DNA of 64,000 bases from Eutreptiella sp. 'Long Island Sound 2002' (lineage: Eukaryota; Euglenozoa; Euglenophyceae; Eutreptiales; Eutreptiaceae): contig OZ038378.1 of assembly GCA_964036045.1 (NCBI GenBank), forward strand, positions 169,136,106-169,200,105, given 5' to 3'. The notes beneath the pieces are model-generated. The model was not told the DNA's origin, did no database searches, and saw only the letters and a list, made by a program, of their open reading frames with translations. Positions 30,654-43,299 of the stretch are shown here, one piece after another (positions within the stretch are counted from its first letter, which is position 1; every line of letters begins with the position of its first letter). A program made the translations under genes and the position numbers.

Positions 30654-33080
30654 GGACGTCACAACACGTTTCCCTGCTAGGGCTTGGATGGAAGGGGTGC
30701 TCTTGTTGCGTGCACAGCGCGGATGTCGATGGAGTTGAACTGCCCTCGCCACTCCTGGCTGAGGCCCAGTCAATTGATTGTGTGATCAGCGCCCCTGTTT
30801 AGCTGGGGCAGAAAAATGGGATAGCCGCCGAAGGCAGCTGCAGCGTGCACCAATCACCCTGAACCTCTCCCACCTGTACAACAGAGGCCAATGAACTGGG
30901 TTCAAGACGGAGGAACCAAGACACACTCCACGTATTATACGCTTCTTACTGTGCCCTATAATACACTGTTCCTGAACCCAGTTGCAAGCAAGCAAGCTTA
31001 AGGACTTCGCCCGTTCCCTTATGGAACGTAGGGCGAAGCCCTGGGTAACCTGGCAAGGGTTCATACCGCGTGCACAGCGCGTGGCCTACTGTCAAATCGC
31101 TTTAATGCATCGTGTGCACGCATGCAGGGAAGGGAGGCGGAACCATAACCACACTGACTCAACCAGGAGGTGAGGTCCTCCTGGGCTTACCTACCTTACT
31201 CACCACGCATTGTGTGAATGCCGAAGTGAAGCGAACGTAAAAGGACCCTATTGCGAGTTATAAACAAGCCTAAGCGTTTTAAGCAACCCTACTTTAATGC
31301 TACGGCTACACACGAGCAAACACTTTCTTTTCTCCCCTGTGAAGAGAGAACAAGGATGAATTGGGGTACAGGGAAAGCGTCACAGCGTGTGAATGCCTCA
31401 ATTAGGCACATGCATCGCGAGCACAGCGCATATTCTAACCCTACGTGCGCGCTGCGCGCTCCATTCGCATCGCATACCTTTCATTCCTGTTTTGACCTGT
31501 GCAGAGCAAAGGAGATGAGCGCCGGAACCCCCAACGAACACAGCGTTGACAACCCTAACGTTTTAACGAAGCAACCAACACGAACGCACTGCATGCGTGT
31601 GAGATGACACTGGCATACCTGAGAGGTGGGTTGTCCACCTGGTCTGTGGTGTGGGTTGAGTTTGAATACTTTTCCCTACAGTTTATAAAAATTTTGATGC
31701 AACTGTGCAAAAATTTCCTTTAGAACTTTAAAAACTACAGCTCATACCTTCTTTTTCAAAAGCCGTTTATGCTTGCGCAACCTTGTTTTTGAAGTCCGCT
31801 TCCGTTGCGCTTGTCTGCGACTTTGAGTTTGGTGTAAAAATGACGATTTCTCGCGTAATTTCGTCAATTTTTAGCGATGTGACTTGTTAAATCGCTACCC
31901 CTTTCGCTACACCGCAGGAATCACTCCCTGTTGGTTACAATTTCTATTTTTTTCAGCTCCTGGAGGTTTGTGTCTTCCATTGGGAGTATTGCTCCGCCCT
32001 GGCCCTTGGTCAGGACGTTTACTAAAACGCTCTTTGTACAGCGATCGCCGTCCGCAGTAGGGCGTTTGACTGTACCCTAGTGGGCAAGCACATGTGCTCT
32101 AGGGAGGGAGTCCTGGGTTCAAACCCCACTACCCCCAAATTTTTACCAAAAGCTTTCGTCGCACGCCGGCAACTTTTGAGGAATGCCCCATCAAAGGGAC
32201 ATCATTCACGGTACATTACACTGTTTTTCGAGGTTACCTACAGTGTGATAGGCTTCTATGAACTAGTGAGGATGTTCTTGGTGAGTTTAATGCATTTTCT
32301 GAGGTAATTTTGGGAATATTTGAGCCTTTTTCCTTGGTCCTACTAGCTTAGCTAACTAGTACTCCAGGGGGGAGTAAGAAAAAGTCACTGCCATGTCTTT
32401 CTTGGAGGGCTTGATCCAGGCCAAGCCCCCTTTAAAACCCTTTTGTTGATGCTAAGACTAACTTAAGTATTTTTATCTCTCTTTTGAAGCCTAAAGTACA
32501 CTTTCTCAAAGTAACTAGGGTTGTAACCCAACCCCCCCCATGAAGTTCAACCCTACCACTCAACTGAGCGGACGTACCTTCCTTCATGGAGGATATACCG
32601 AAATAAATTAGGCATTTCATGCTTTAGGCCTTGGAGGTTAAGCCTAGTGGTCTCCCACCCCAAGACCCCTATACAACATTGTTTCTACCACTTATTGTGG
32701 TTCTACTTTTTAACTGTTTCTGAATTCAGTTGCTTGGCCAAGTCATTTTCTGTGTTGGCCTGACATCTATGCCCCACGTTCCCAACCAGCACCATTTCAC
32801 CCAAAAGAGTGCACACGAAGTGCTTGATGCTATCTTGGAGGCTAGAGTCAGACCAGCTTTCATATAAAATCTTTTGTATGATCCATTTGTGATTGAATCT
32901 TTGTGTTTATACCTGCTTTGTCTATCTGCAGCCCTTCTGTGTTACACTGGATTCCAAAACTATTCATTGATTCGATCTACATCCTGTTCTTGCTCTACTT
33001 GCTGCTTTGGTTTGGGTTTTCAACTTCAAAACCTGCAGGATTTCATCAAAATATCTAGGGCACTAATCAAGGACATGTTT
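30654..33080 (+). repeat. LTR of A-2 (right part, split by element X)
   Basis: Aligns along its length with 8325-10729 of A-1 with scattered substitutions and small indels. The left part of this LTR is missing because X inserted at 30654. The right end is fused directly to the middle of gag. Confidence 0.85.
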
Positions 33081-34045
33081 CTCCTATGCTCCCTGAGTTT
33101 CCTTCCGCTGCGCGAATCTCTGAATACGTGTGCGACCTGGAGTATCTGTTTTCCCGGATGAAAGTGGGCTCCTACGGAGCCACTGAGCCCCACCTGTGGC
33201 TCATGAGTAAGATCCCCCAACGTACGTGGGATGATTGCCGCTCTACCTCTGAGAGGAAGAGTCGGACCCACTGGTACGATGAACTGGTGGACCTTCTGAT
33301 TGAGCTAGCTCTTGAGAGGGAGAATGATTCCCACATGGAGAAATTCCTCAAGAAGCACTTGGATCGAGGGGGTAACCCTACCCCCAAACATGGCGAAGGT
33401 AAAGGGCTTAAAACTCCCACTAACCCCAACCAGGGAGGTGGTAAAGGAAGGGGTAACCTACGTGCCATGAATGAGGTTACACCTGATGCAGGTACACCCC
33501 CTTTGTTTTACTGCCAACCTGTCAATGACAAGGGGGGGCCTTGTCATGCCCCTGACTGCGATCAACGCAGTAGCTGTATGCTGCAGATGAAGCGACAGCA
33601 GCATACGAAAGATGGAAAACCTGTGACCCATCAGGCTCATTTCACGTGTACCATCACCTGTGGCTATTGTGGCAAACGTCGTCACTACGAAGACGAATGT
33701 CACATAAAGAAACGCGAGAGTGATAAACTCAAGCGGCAGGAGGCTGAACGCCAGAAGACCCAAACACCCACCAAACACCCACAGAATGGGCACAAAGGTG
33801 GTAAAGGAGGTTGCAAAGGGGGTGGCAAAAATGGACCCCCTAACCCCCAGAGGCGCTCATCAGCGCCCGTTGCTACACCCCCTCCTGCTGCTACACCCCC
33901 TCCTGCCGCAGGTGATCCCAAGAAGCGCCCCCAGGGGGATAACGCTACCCCTGAAGGGAATAACTCCAAGAAGAGGCGATTGGCCTGGACGGCCAGGTCC
34001 CTCATAGCTGCAGAGGTGGATGTCAAGTTCCCTGATGAAGAGTAG
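33081..34045 (+). pseudogene. gag: Truncated Gag of A-2
   Basis: Corresponds to A-1 gag from about 1728 to its stop. The primer site, the gag start and the first 400 codons are deleted, with the LTR joined to the capsid region at a cc/tatgctcc junction. The remainder (319 residues) is uninterrupted and keeps the C-X2-C-X4-H-X4-C zinc knuckle, the Lys/Gly tail and the TAG stop in the G-rich readthrough context. Confidence 0.87.
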
Positions 34046-34368
34046 GGGGGCGGCTCCGAAGAGGAGGACTTGGTTTTCTGGATCCTCGTGAAAATTGGGG
34101 ATCAAGTTTTTTCGAGCAGTGCTTGACACCGGTGCAACACTTTCCATAGTGGCCCGGCGCCTGCTAAAGACTTTCAAGAAAACTAAGACCGTGGCCATAA
34201 GAGTAGGGGATGGGCGTACCATCCATTCCTTGGGGGGGGTCGATGTGACTATATGCCTGGGCGACGAAACCGTGACCCAACACTGCAGAGTGCTGGACAC
34301 CGACGCCTTTGACATCGTCATTGGCACTGACTTTCTAAGAAGAAACCCCCAGGTTAAAATGCTGTCCT
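34046..34368 (+). pseudogene. pol: Start of A-2 pol (protease), cut by Ins1
   Basis: Identical or nearly so to A-1 2680-3005 except for one inserted T in a T-run near 34107, which breaks the readthrough frame before the DTGA motif. Ends at 34368 where foreign sequence begins. Confidence 0.82.
34293..34368. repeat. Left copy of the 75-base duplication flanking Ins1
   Basis: Pol sequence starting ctggacaccgacgc is present on both sides of Ins1 (again at 39163-39237). The two copies differ at about one base in ten; the left one is identical to A-1 and the right one is not. Confidence 0.7.
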
Positions 34369-34764
34369 GCAAAGAAAAACGCGTCGCGAGCAGCGCGTAA
34401 AACTCGAAAATTTTTCATAACTCGCCACGACCCCTCACGTCGCGCCCTGCCGCCTTTTTCTTCTTATTCTTCATGCACCTCCCTCCCCACCCTCGTGCCC
34501 ATCACTCCCCTTGCCCTGCAGCTCAGGCGGCGGCCCTGGGGGAACACGGTAAACCCTTAGCAATGGACACCAACACGCTCCACGACGCCACGCACAAGAA
34601 CGAGACCAGGAACATCAAGAACAACGGGTAACACGTAAGGCACAGCAGCGAACATGGTCTTGCTGCACGCGAGTGTGTTGGGTCGTGTATAATTTTATTT
34701 TATTTTCAAAAGCAAAAAAAAAAAAAAGAGTTTTGAAAGGCACGGAAAAACGGCAGGGGTTTTT

Positions 34765-36253
34765 AGCAAAAGAAAAGAGGACAAAAGAAACACCAGCAGC
34801 GCAGACAACCGCACAGCACAGCCAACCAGCACAGCACCGCAGGACAGCACGGCACCGCAGGACACGGCACAGAGCGCAGGACACCACAGGACAACGCACA
34901 GCACAGCAAGACACCACGACACACCAGAGCAGCACCACCACACCGCAGAACGCCCAGGGAGACACCACAACGCACAGGGACACGCCACAGCACGAGGCAC
35001 CAACAACAGCGCAGACCACACGGGCGCCGCACGACAGGCCGCAGGAGGGCAAAGCAAACACAAACAGCACCGCAAAACGACAGCAGAGCACGACAGCACA
35101 GCACCACACGACAGCACAGCGCCACAGCACACGACACAGGGAAGCAGGGCACCACAGCCAGCACAACAAGGCACCGCAGCGCACAGAGCGGAGAAGACAG
35201 GGAACGCACAGCGCGAGGAAAAGAGCACCACAGCACGCAGACACCACCACCGGGCCAAAAACAGCACAGCCAACCAACAGCACAACACAGCACAGCACGA
35301 CGGCCCACAGGAGGGCAAAGCAAGCCCCAACAGCACCGCAACACGACAGCAGAGCACAACAGCACAGCACCACGCGACAGCACAGCACCACAGAACACAA
35401 CACAGGAAAGCAGGGCACCACAGCAAACCACACCAACCACAGGGAAGCAGACCACGCGGCCAGACAGGGACACCGACACCGAAACACGCCACCAGCAGAC
35501 AACCACGGGCCACCAGACCCAGCACCGCACCACGGCACACCACAGGAAACAGCACAACACACAGCAGCGCACCACAGCACCAGGCGCCAGCAACAGCACG
35601 CACCACACGAACAGCACAACGCGAGCGCACCAGCACAGCGAAGCACAGCACCGCACAGAACGGAGAGCACAGGGAACACACAGCACAGCACCCCGAGACA
35701 CACACAGCACAAGGCAGAGCGGCGAACAACAGCACGCACCACCACGCCACGGCAAAACACACACAGCACAGAGCACACAGCGCGGGGGAACACCGCAAAA
35801 CACAGCGCCGCAGAGCACAGGGCCCCAGGGCGACGGGCAGCGCCAGAGGGCACGGCGCAACAAGCAGCGGCACCAAACGAGCGCAACACAGCACACGACA
35901 GCACAACACCGGGCGACACAACACGCAGCAGCGCGGCGCAGCACCGCACCCAGGGACGCACAGCACAACACGGCACACAGCACCGAGCGGCAGGAACGAA
36001 AACCGCGAGACACAAGGGGGGGGGGGGGGGCAGCAACCACGCGGGAGCAGCCAACAGCCAGGCGGAAAGCACGAAAGAGGGACAAGCGCACGGAGAGCCG
36101 AGAAGCGGCAGGCCAACAAAACAAACAACGCAAGCGCCGAGGCCCAGGGCACCCGGGGCCGGAAACCAGAGAAAGCCGGAGACAACGGGGGCGCACGGAG
36201 GAAGAAGAAGAGGGAAAAAACAAACAAAAACACAAAGGCCACAAGCAGGAGCG
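34765..36253 (+). repeat. Low-complexity tract with no T on the top strand (about 1,489 bases)
   Basis: I read every line: not one T between 34765 and 36253. The tract is an irregular mosaic of words such as GCACA, GCAGG, CCACA and GGGAAGCAG, not a clean tandem repeat. Long open frames on both strands here are a by-product, because every stop codon needs a T (or an A on the other strand). A run of G is at about 36016-36030. Confidence 0.9.
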
Positions 36254-36540
36254 CTGAAAACCGCCAGACACAAAGGTGGGGGGGGGCGGGGGAGCAACCA
36301 CCAAAGAGCAGCCAACGGCCAAGCGGGAGACACAAACGAGGCGCCAGCCAGGCAGCGGGAGGCCGAGAAAAACAACCAACGAGGAACGGCAACAGCAGCG
36401 AAAGAGAGAGGGGCAACCCCAGCCCTGAGGGAACCAAGCAAAGCAGAAAGACAAAGCGGCCAAAGGAAAAGGTGAGGCGCACCAGAACGCGCCCGGGAGG
36501 CCGGCCCGCCCGACCCGGCCAAGCAAAGCACGCACACCAC

Positions 36541-37985
36541 CGCCGCCAGCGGACCCCAGCCAGGAGTGGCGGGGACCGCCCACCACCACCGGCAGCGAAA
36601 CCCAGCCAGGAGTGGCGGGGAGTAGCACACAGGAACCTCCGCCAGGAGTGGCGAGGAACCCCAACAACACACCACACACCACACCACACACCACACACCA
36701 CCGCCGCCAGCGGACCCCAGCCAGGAGTGGCGGGGACCGCCCACCACCACCGGCAACGAAACCCAGCCAGGAGTGGCGGGGAGTAGCACACAGGGACCTC
36801 CGCCAGGAGTGGCGAGGGACCAACCACACCACACACCAACCACAACCCCAACAACACACAACCGCCACACACCACAAACCGACGCCGCCAGCGGACCCCA
36901 GCCAGGAGTGGCGGGGACCGCCCACCACCAGCGGCAGCGAAACCCAGCCAGGAGTGGCGGGGAGTAGCACACAGGAACCTCCGCCAGGAGTGGCGAGGGA
37001 CCAACCACACCACACACCAGCCACAACCCCACCAACACACCACCGCCACACACCACACACCACACACCACCGCCGCAAGCGGACCCCAGCCAGGAGTGGC
37101 GGGGACCGCCCACCACCGACGGCAGCGAAACCCAGCCAGGAGTGGCGGGGAGTAGCACACAGGAACCTCCGCCAGGAGTGGCGAGGGACCAACCACACCA
37201 CACACCAGAACAACCCCACCAACACACCACCGCCACACACCACACACCACACACCACACACCACACACCACACACCACCGCCGCAAGCGGACCCCAGCCA
37301 GGAGTGGCGGGGACCGCCCACCACCACCGGCAGCGAAACCCAGCCAGGAGTGGCGGAGAGTAGCACACAGGAACCTCCGCCAGGAGTGGCGAGGGACCAA
37401 CCACACCACACACCAGAACAACCCCACCAACACACCACCGCCACACACCACACACCACACACCACACACCACACACCACACACCACCGCCGCAAGCGGAC
37501 CCCAGCCAGGAGTGGCGGGGACCGCCCACCACCACCGGCAGCGAAACCCAGCCAGGAGTGGCGGAGAGTAGCACACAGGAACCTCCGCCAGGAGTGGCGA
37601 GGGACCAACCACACCACACACCAGCCACAACCCCACCAACACACCACCGCCACACACCACACACCACAGCCGCAAGCAGACCCCAGCCAGGAGTGGCGGG
37701 GACCGCCCACCACCAGCGGCAGCGAAACCCAGCCAGGAGTGGCGGGGAGTAGCACACAGGAACCTCCGCCAGGAGTGGCGAGGGACCAACCACAACACAC
37801 ACCAGCCACAACCCCACCAACACACCACCGCCACACACCACCGCCGCCGGCAGACCCCAGCCAGGAGTGGCGGGGACCGCCCACCACCACCGGCAGCCAA
37901 ACCCAGCCAGGAGTGGCGGGGAGTAGCACACAGGAACCTCCGCCAGGAGTGGCGAGGGACCAACCACACCACACACCAGCCACAG
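36541..37985 (+). repeat. Minisatellite, eight units of about 160-208 bases
   Basis: Units begin near 36558, 36719, 36900, 37088, 37296, 37504, 37685 and 37859. Each contains the word CCAGGAGTGGCGRGG three times, then a CACACCA-type microsatellite of variable length that explains the differing unit sizes. On the minus strand it translates to repeated P-A-T-P-G-W and R-H-S-W peptides, which I regard as non-coding. Confidence 0.88.
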
Positions 37986-39144
37986 AGCAAGCGCCAGCCG
38001 AGGAAAGGCAAAGGGAGGAACAGCCAGGCGCCCCCCCCCCCAAAAAAAAAAAGAGGGGGGGGGGCGCGCAAAAACAGCCCACAGCCACCAAACCGCCGCC
38101 AACAACACAGAAGGGGGCCAAACCCCCCACCCAGAGGGCACCGAAGACAGGACCCCCAAACAGGTACAGGGGGACGACCCAGCCAAAACCGGCAACACCA
38201 AGCCAGGAACAGCGGCCCAGCGGGAAAAGGAGCACCGAAACAAGGAGAAAAAAAAAAAAAAAGCCAGCAGCCCAGCCCGAAAGAAAGGAGACGGGGGGAG
38301 AGACCACAAGGCCCGGGACAGGGACACCCAGCAACCGGAAAAAAAAAAAAACAAAAAAGCGCAAAAAACACAACCCGACAACCCAGCCAAGAAGGGCGGG
38401 GCACAGCCGAGACCCGGGCCCAGCACGCACGCCCACACCGCACACCGAAACCGGAAACGGCGGGGGGCAAGGGGAACGCGCACGAAACCACACAGGTCCC
38501 GAAAGCAGGCCGACACCAAAGCCCAACCACGAACACCACAAACAGCCGGCAAAAGAGGGACAACACCACAAACCGAGCCCAAACACACCCACCCAAGACC
38601 CCAGCCACAACGGGCAGGGGTAAACAAAACCCACCACCCAACGCAACCCGGACCCAACCACAAACGCAAGCCAACAGTAGGGAACCCAGTGCCCACAGCC
38701 CGGGCACTGAGGCAGCCCGTGCCATGCAGGTGACCCGGCCAAACGAGATCCGGAGCCCGGGGGTAAGGCTGCATCCTAAGGCCTGCGCTGCTTTGGGACT
38801 CGAGGCGGAGCGTGCGACACCCAAGCGCCTCGGAACCCTAGTACCAAGAACATGCATGCATGCCTTGGGAACGGAATACGCCAGGAAGTCCGGTGAACCC
38901 CTAGGGTTCCGCCCAAAGGAGGGGACGTGCGCAAGCACGGGGGCCCACCCTCCTGGCGAGACAAGCACGTCACGCTGGCGGCGATCAGCCCTCCCGGTGT
39001 AGCCCGGGGCCGCTTTGTTGGGGGCCAAAAGTCAGGTCTAGCGGGATGTAAGCCGCCTCCCCTCTTCACGCGCGGAGCCTCTTCCTGTACGTCACAGGGG
39101 CGACGCCAGGGGGAACCATGGGGCGCCTCTCCACGACCGAGTGC

Positions 39145-39164
39145 ACCTACCTACCTACCTACCT
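39145..39164 (+). repeat. (ACCT)5 tail of Ins1
   Basis: Five ACCT units immediately before the repeated target sequence. Ins2 ends in four such units at 53546-53561. Confidence 0.85.
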
Positions 39165-42100
39165 GGACACCGACGCTTTTGACATCGTCATTGGTACAGA
39201 CTTCCTGCGAAGAAACCCCCAGGTAAAAATGCTGTCTCTCCAGCGCCCCTATTTTTTGCACTGCGACTTTGGCAGTGGGCTGTTCTCCTCACCTTTGGAG
39301 CATCAGGACGAAAAGAGTCTGGACTGCGCTACGCATCCAAGACTAACTATCGTACTGAAAACTACCAATTTGCCCGTCACGTTCTTGAAAATGGACTGGC
39401 GGCCCTTCAGGTAAACCTGGATGAGATCCAGGTGGAATTGTTTGCGAGCCAACAACAGCACATCATGCAGTTGTACTGCTCGAAACAATTGAACAATGCT
39501 TTCCGTTTCTTCTGGAAAGCAATGGGCCTAGCGTATGCTAACCCTCCCTTCTCCCTGCTCGCGAAGGTTCTAACCAAAATCGCTTATGAGGGAGGAAGGG
39601 TTGTCATGTGCACCCCTGACTGGGGCTGCTCTGGTGAACATGCTTACTGGCGCCGTATGCTAGATCGAATGACTGTGGGAAGAGTGCAACTCCCCGACGG
39701 CCCCATCTATGTGCCTGAGGACTCAGACACAGCTATGCAGGCCCCTGAGTGGGCCAGTTTCCTGTCCATCGTCCATGGATCTCTCAATCCTGTACCCCTG
39801 TGTGACATAGACCAGGTGCTACTGAAAGAGGTCATGGCCGAAAATCGTGGCCTGACCCTTTCTGATCTCAAAAATCGATCTCCTGAGCACCTATCTGCCA
39901 CACTTACAGGGTGTGAGTCTCCCGATGGCTATCTGGAACCTGCAGCTGTAAAAGAGGATGCTGACGACCAGCTGTCTGAGATCGCCAGCACTATCCCTCC
40001 TGTTGATCCCAGCTGTGTTGACCTAAAACACAGTGCCTTCCTAGCCCAGCTGTTGCTAGAGGAGGTGGATCTAGAGTCAACCTCTGAGCCCGCTCCCCCT
40101 GTTGGGAAACCAGTGCTACACATGCAGCCTATGCACACAGGTGAACCCGTGGCCCGGAGTGCTGATGCTCCGGAGCGACCTGCTTCTAATCACATGCCAT
40201 TGTCTGAGCATGACACTCAGGAACTCCGGCGGCTGTTGTACCTGAAGGCGGAAGGTATTGAGCGCCAAGAGCGGCTGCAATACCTCAGACAGACCCCGAA
40301 ATCCTCCATCTGGTCTGAGGAGGACGATGATTCCTATACGCTGCCTGATCCTGAGATACCGCTAATGTATTCTCTGCACTATGGGCAGCAATGTCCCCCT
40401 GAGTGGGACGATGGTTCTGTGCCTGCCGAAACTGCTGATCGGCAGAAAAAGAAAGAACATGGAAAGAGCAACCTCCATGCTGAGGAGGATTTCCTGCAGA
40501 AACTCGAGAGTTGTAACCTTGACCCCCGACTGAAGAAACTGCTGATATCCTATGAGGAGGTGTTCGGCGCCTTGCCGCCCCCCCTCTCTTGTAAAAAACT
40601 GGTCCAGATGGACCTGAAACTGAAACTTGAATTTGAAAAGACGCGAGTGAGGCGTCGTTCCTATCCTGCTCCACAGGAACAGGTTGAAGATATCGAGCGC
40701 CAGATCCAGGAATGTACAGATGCTGGCCTCGTTGAAGAATATAAGAAGGGAGACTACCCCCATCACTGCAGTCCCTGTTTCCTGGTTGCCAAACCAGGGT
40801 CGACTGCCCTACGACTGGTTGTAGACTATGGTGAGGTCAACAAGAAAACCCAGAACCACTCAGGGAGTATTCCTAACATAGAAAATACCCTGGAGCGTAT
40901 TGCCAAATGCCGGTACAAGACCAAAATGGACAAACGCTCTGGTTTCTGGCAGGTGGACCTAACCGCCACAGCTCAGGAGCTGCTGGCTTTTATAACCCCT
41001 AAGGGCCGTGTCTTTAAGTGGAGGGTTATGCCTTTTGGGGTGGCTAATGCCCCAGCGCTCTTCCAGGAGCTAATGAACAAAATTTTGTACATACTGAGGC
41101 GCAGGCCTCTAGTACAAGAGTTGATTTCTTGGGGTGCAGAAATGGAGGCTCCCATCGACGACGTGAGTTTGGGTACTAATACCCAAGAGGACCATGTCCT
41201 TCTCCTCCGTGAATGTTTCATTGTTTGTCAAGGAAACCATCTCCGAATCAAACTCGAAAAATGTGAGTTTATGAAAGAGGAGATGGAATATTTGGGTTTC
41301 GACGTGGGGTATGGTTGTTGGAAACCAGCCGCGTCTAAGATGCAGCCCCTACAGGACATGCAGATTCGCGATGACCCTAAGAAGGGTCTACACGACGTGA
41401 GGAGTTTTGTGGGCGCCTGTAATTTCTATCGGCGCCACATCCACAATTTTACTTACTCCTCTGCCCCCCTCACTGACCTAATCAAGAAAACTACTCCCTG
41501 GAGGTGGACCGCCAGAGAGGAAGAGAGTTTCCAGGAGTTGAAGAAGAAGATTGCCTCCTCCAACTGCCTGGGAGTACCCTCTCTAAGGGTGAGATAGTCC
41601 TGATCACTGATGCCAGTGATGTAGGGGGGGGTGGTACGATCTACCAATGGCAGGAGCTCAACCCCGCTGAACTAACCCACTGCCATTTTCGTACTACTGG
41701 ATTGAACCGTGATGGTTCGTTGAAACATGACTATCCTACCAGTGAGTGGCGACTGGTGCCACTGGGACACTGGAATTGGAAATGGAACCAAGCGCGTTCC
41801 AATTACAGCACCTATGACCAGGAACTCCTGGCCGGTATGTTGGTGCTTTCGTCAAAATTTCGACTCCTGGGATCTATCCCTATTGTCTGGCTGTGTGACC
41901 AGGAACCTGTGAAGTCTTTTCAGAAGGGCCCACCACCAGAGCAAGCAAACCTAAAGCGGTGGTGGACTTACCTGAGCTAGTTCAGGCTGACAGTGCATCA
42001 TATCCCCGGAATAAAGAATGAACTGTCTGACTATATATCGCGCAACAACTTCGATGCGCTTATAGGTGAGAGCTCTGAGGCGCTCGCCAGAGAGGCTTTC

Positions 42101-43299
42101 CAGCGTATGGATGTCCAGCTTGACCTGTCCATGCGCACTGCTGGTATCCTGGAGGGTTGGAGTCTAACTGACTATCAGTCAGAGTATAAAGAAATACTCC
42201 AAACCCTCAGCACTGGTCCCGAAGCCCGTGTCATGGACGGGCACCAGTGGTATAAAAACAATCAGTACCTCTTCTACGAGGACCGAATTGTGGTCCCTGA
42301 GGTACGACTGGATGGGTGCCTACAGTGCTCCCATCTCAGTTCTGGTCACACTGGCGCTAATCGCTCAGTGGACTTCTTCTGTGAGTGTTTCTACTCTAGT
42401 CCGACCGTGACTGAACTGAGGTTGCGTATGCAGACCATTGTGGATGCTTGTGGCCGTCATGCCAGCAAGCAGAGCGACAGTAGGGATAGGGGCCTGATCT
42501 CCAGCTTACCAATACCCTATTGTGCTAACTCTCTTCTCTATGTGGATTTCATCCACGGCCTACCAAGCTTCGGCGGCTATGATAGTTGCCTGGTGGTCAC
42601 GTGTGGCCTATCTCGCTTCACCCGTGTGTTCCCTTGCAATAAGAAAATCACAGGTGAGCAGACTGTGAAAATGTTGGTCGAACAATGGTTCGAACCCTAT
42701 GGGGCACCTAAGCAGGTGCACTCTGATGAGGATGTACGCATCCGCAGTGACACTGGGTGGTACAAACGAGTGCTAAATGCCCTCAACGTGGAGGTAAACA
42801 CAGGTGTGCCCTATACCCACACATCTAACTCTCTCTGTGAGAGACAGAACCACGTGGTGGAGCAAAACTTAAGAATCCTGATGAAACAGAAGCGTACCAA
42901 GGACTGGGTACGCCTAGTGCCCTGCACAGTGCTGACCATGAACTCACAGCGGAGCTCGTCTACGGGTTTCACCCCCCACGAACTGTTCCATGGAGGACGA
43001 CCTGCTTGGTTCTTCAAAACCCCCTTTCCTGAGGACTTCAAGAGCCCTGTGGGAGATTGGCTGGAACACAAGCAGTGTCTGGCTAACCAGGCTGGGACCA
43101 ACCTGAGACACATTCGTGACCGTGAACTGAGCCGACGGAACCGCCTACGGTGACCTGCCAGCTTCAAGGTTGGTGACGTTGTTTTGGTTCACCATTCACG
43201 CCTACCTTCGTGGCCACGTAACTGCCTACAGGACCCTTATTTTGGACCTTATCGTATCATCAGGATAGATGGATCCAGGATCCATGTCAGGTGCAGTTT
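39163..43299 (+). pseudogene. pol: Remainder of A-2 pol, decayed
   Basis: Collinear with A-1 pol from 2943 to about 7056: end of protease, N-P-P-F module, P-I-D-D RT, RNase H, integrase. Damage relative to A-1: a one-base deletion near 39302, a one-base deletion near 41578, CAG to TAG at 41978-41980 and CGA to TGA at 43151-43153. The integrase D, D and E are still present. The end of integrase, the chromodomain and the 3' LTR are missing because Y inserted at 43300. Not functional. Confidence 0.9.

Larger units (their letters stand above)
34369..39162 (+). mobile_element. Ins1: 4.8-kb T-depleted insert with (ACCT)5 tail
   Basis: Unrelated sequence that splits A-2 pol. The top strand is almost devoid of T over most of its length, then shows a minisatellite, homopolymer blocks and a more balanced 3' part (38690-39144). 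It ends in five ACCT units followed by a repeat of the target. The 3' part shares CCGCCCAAAGGAGGGG and an AGGCTGCATC word with the end of Ins2. This suggests one element class inserted by target-primed reverse transcription. No RT or endonuclease is seen; it would be non-autonomous or truncated. Confidence 0.6.

Noticed and set aside
34615-39028. Three overlapping minus-strand open frames of about 1,360-1,420 codons and a 600-codon plus-strand frame
   Set aside because: They exist because the top strand nearly lacks T, so stop codons cannot occur. Translations are low-complexity (Cys/Val/Leu or Gln/His/Thr) and repeat with the minisatellite in every frame.
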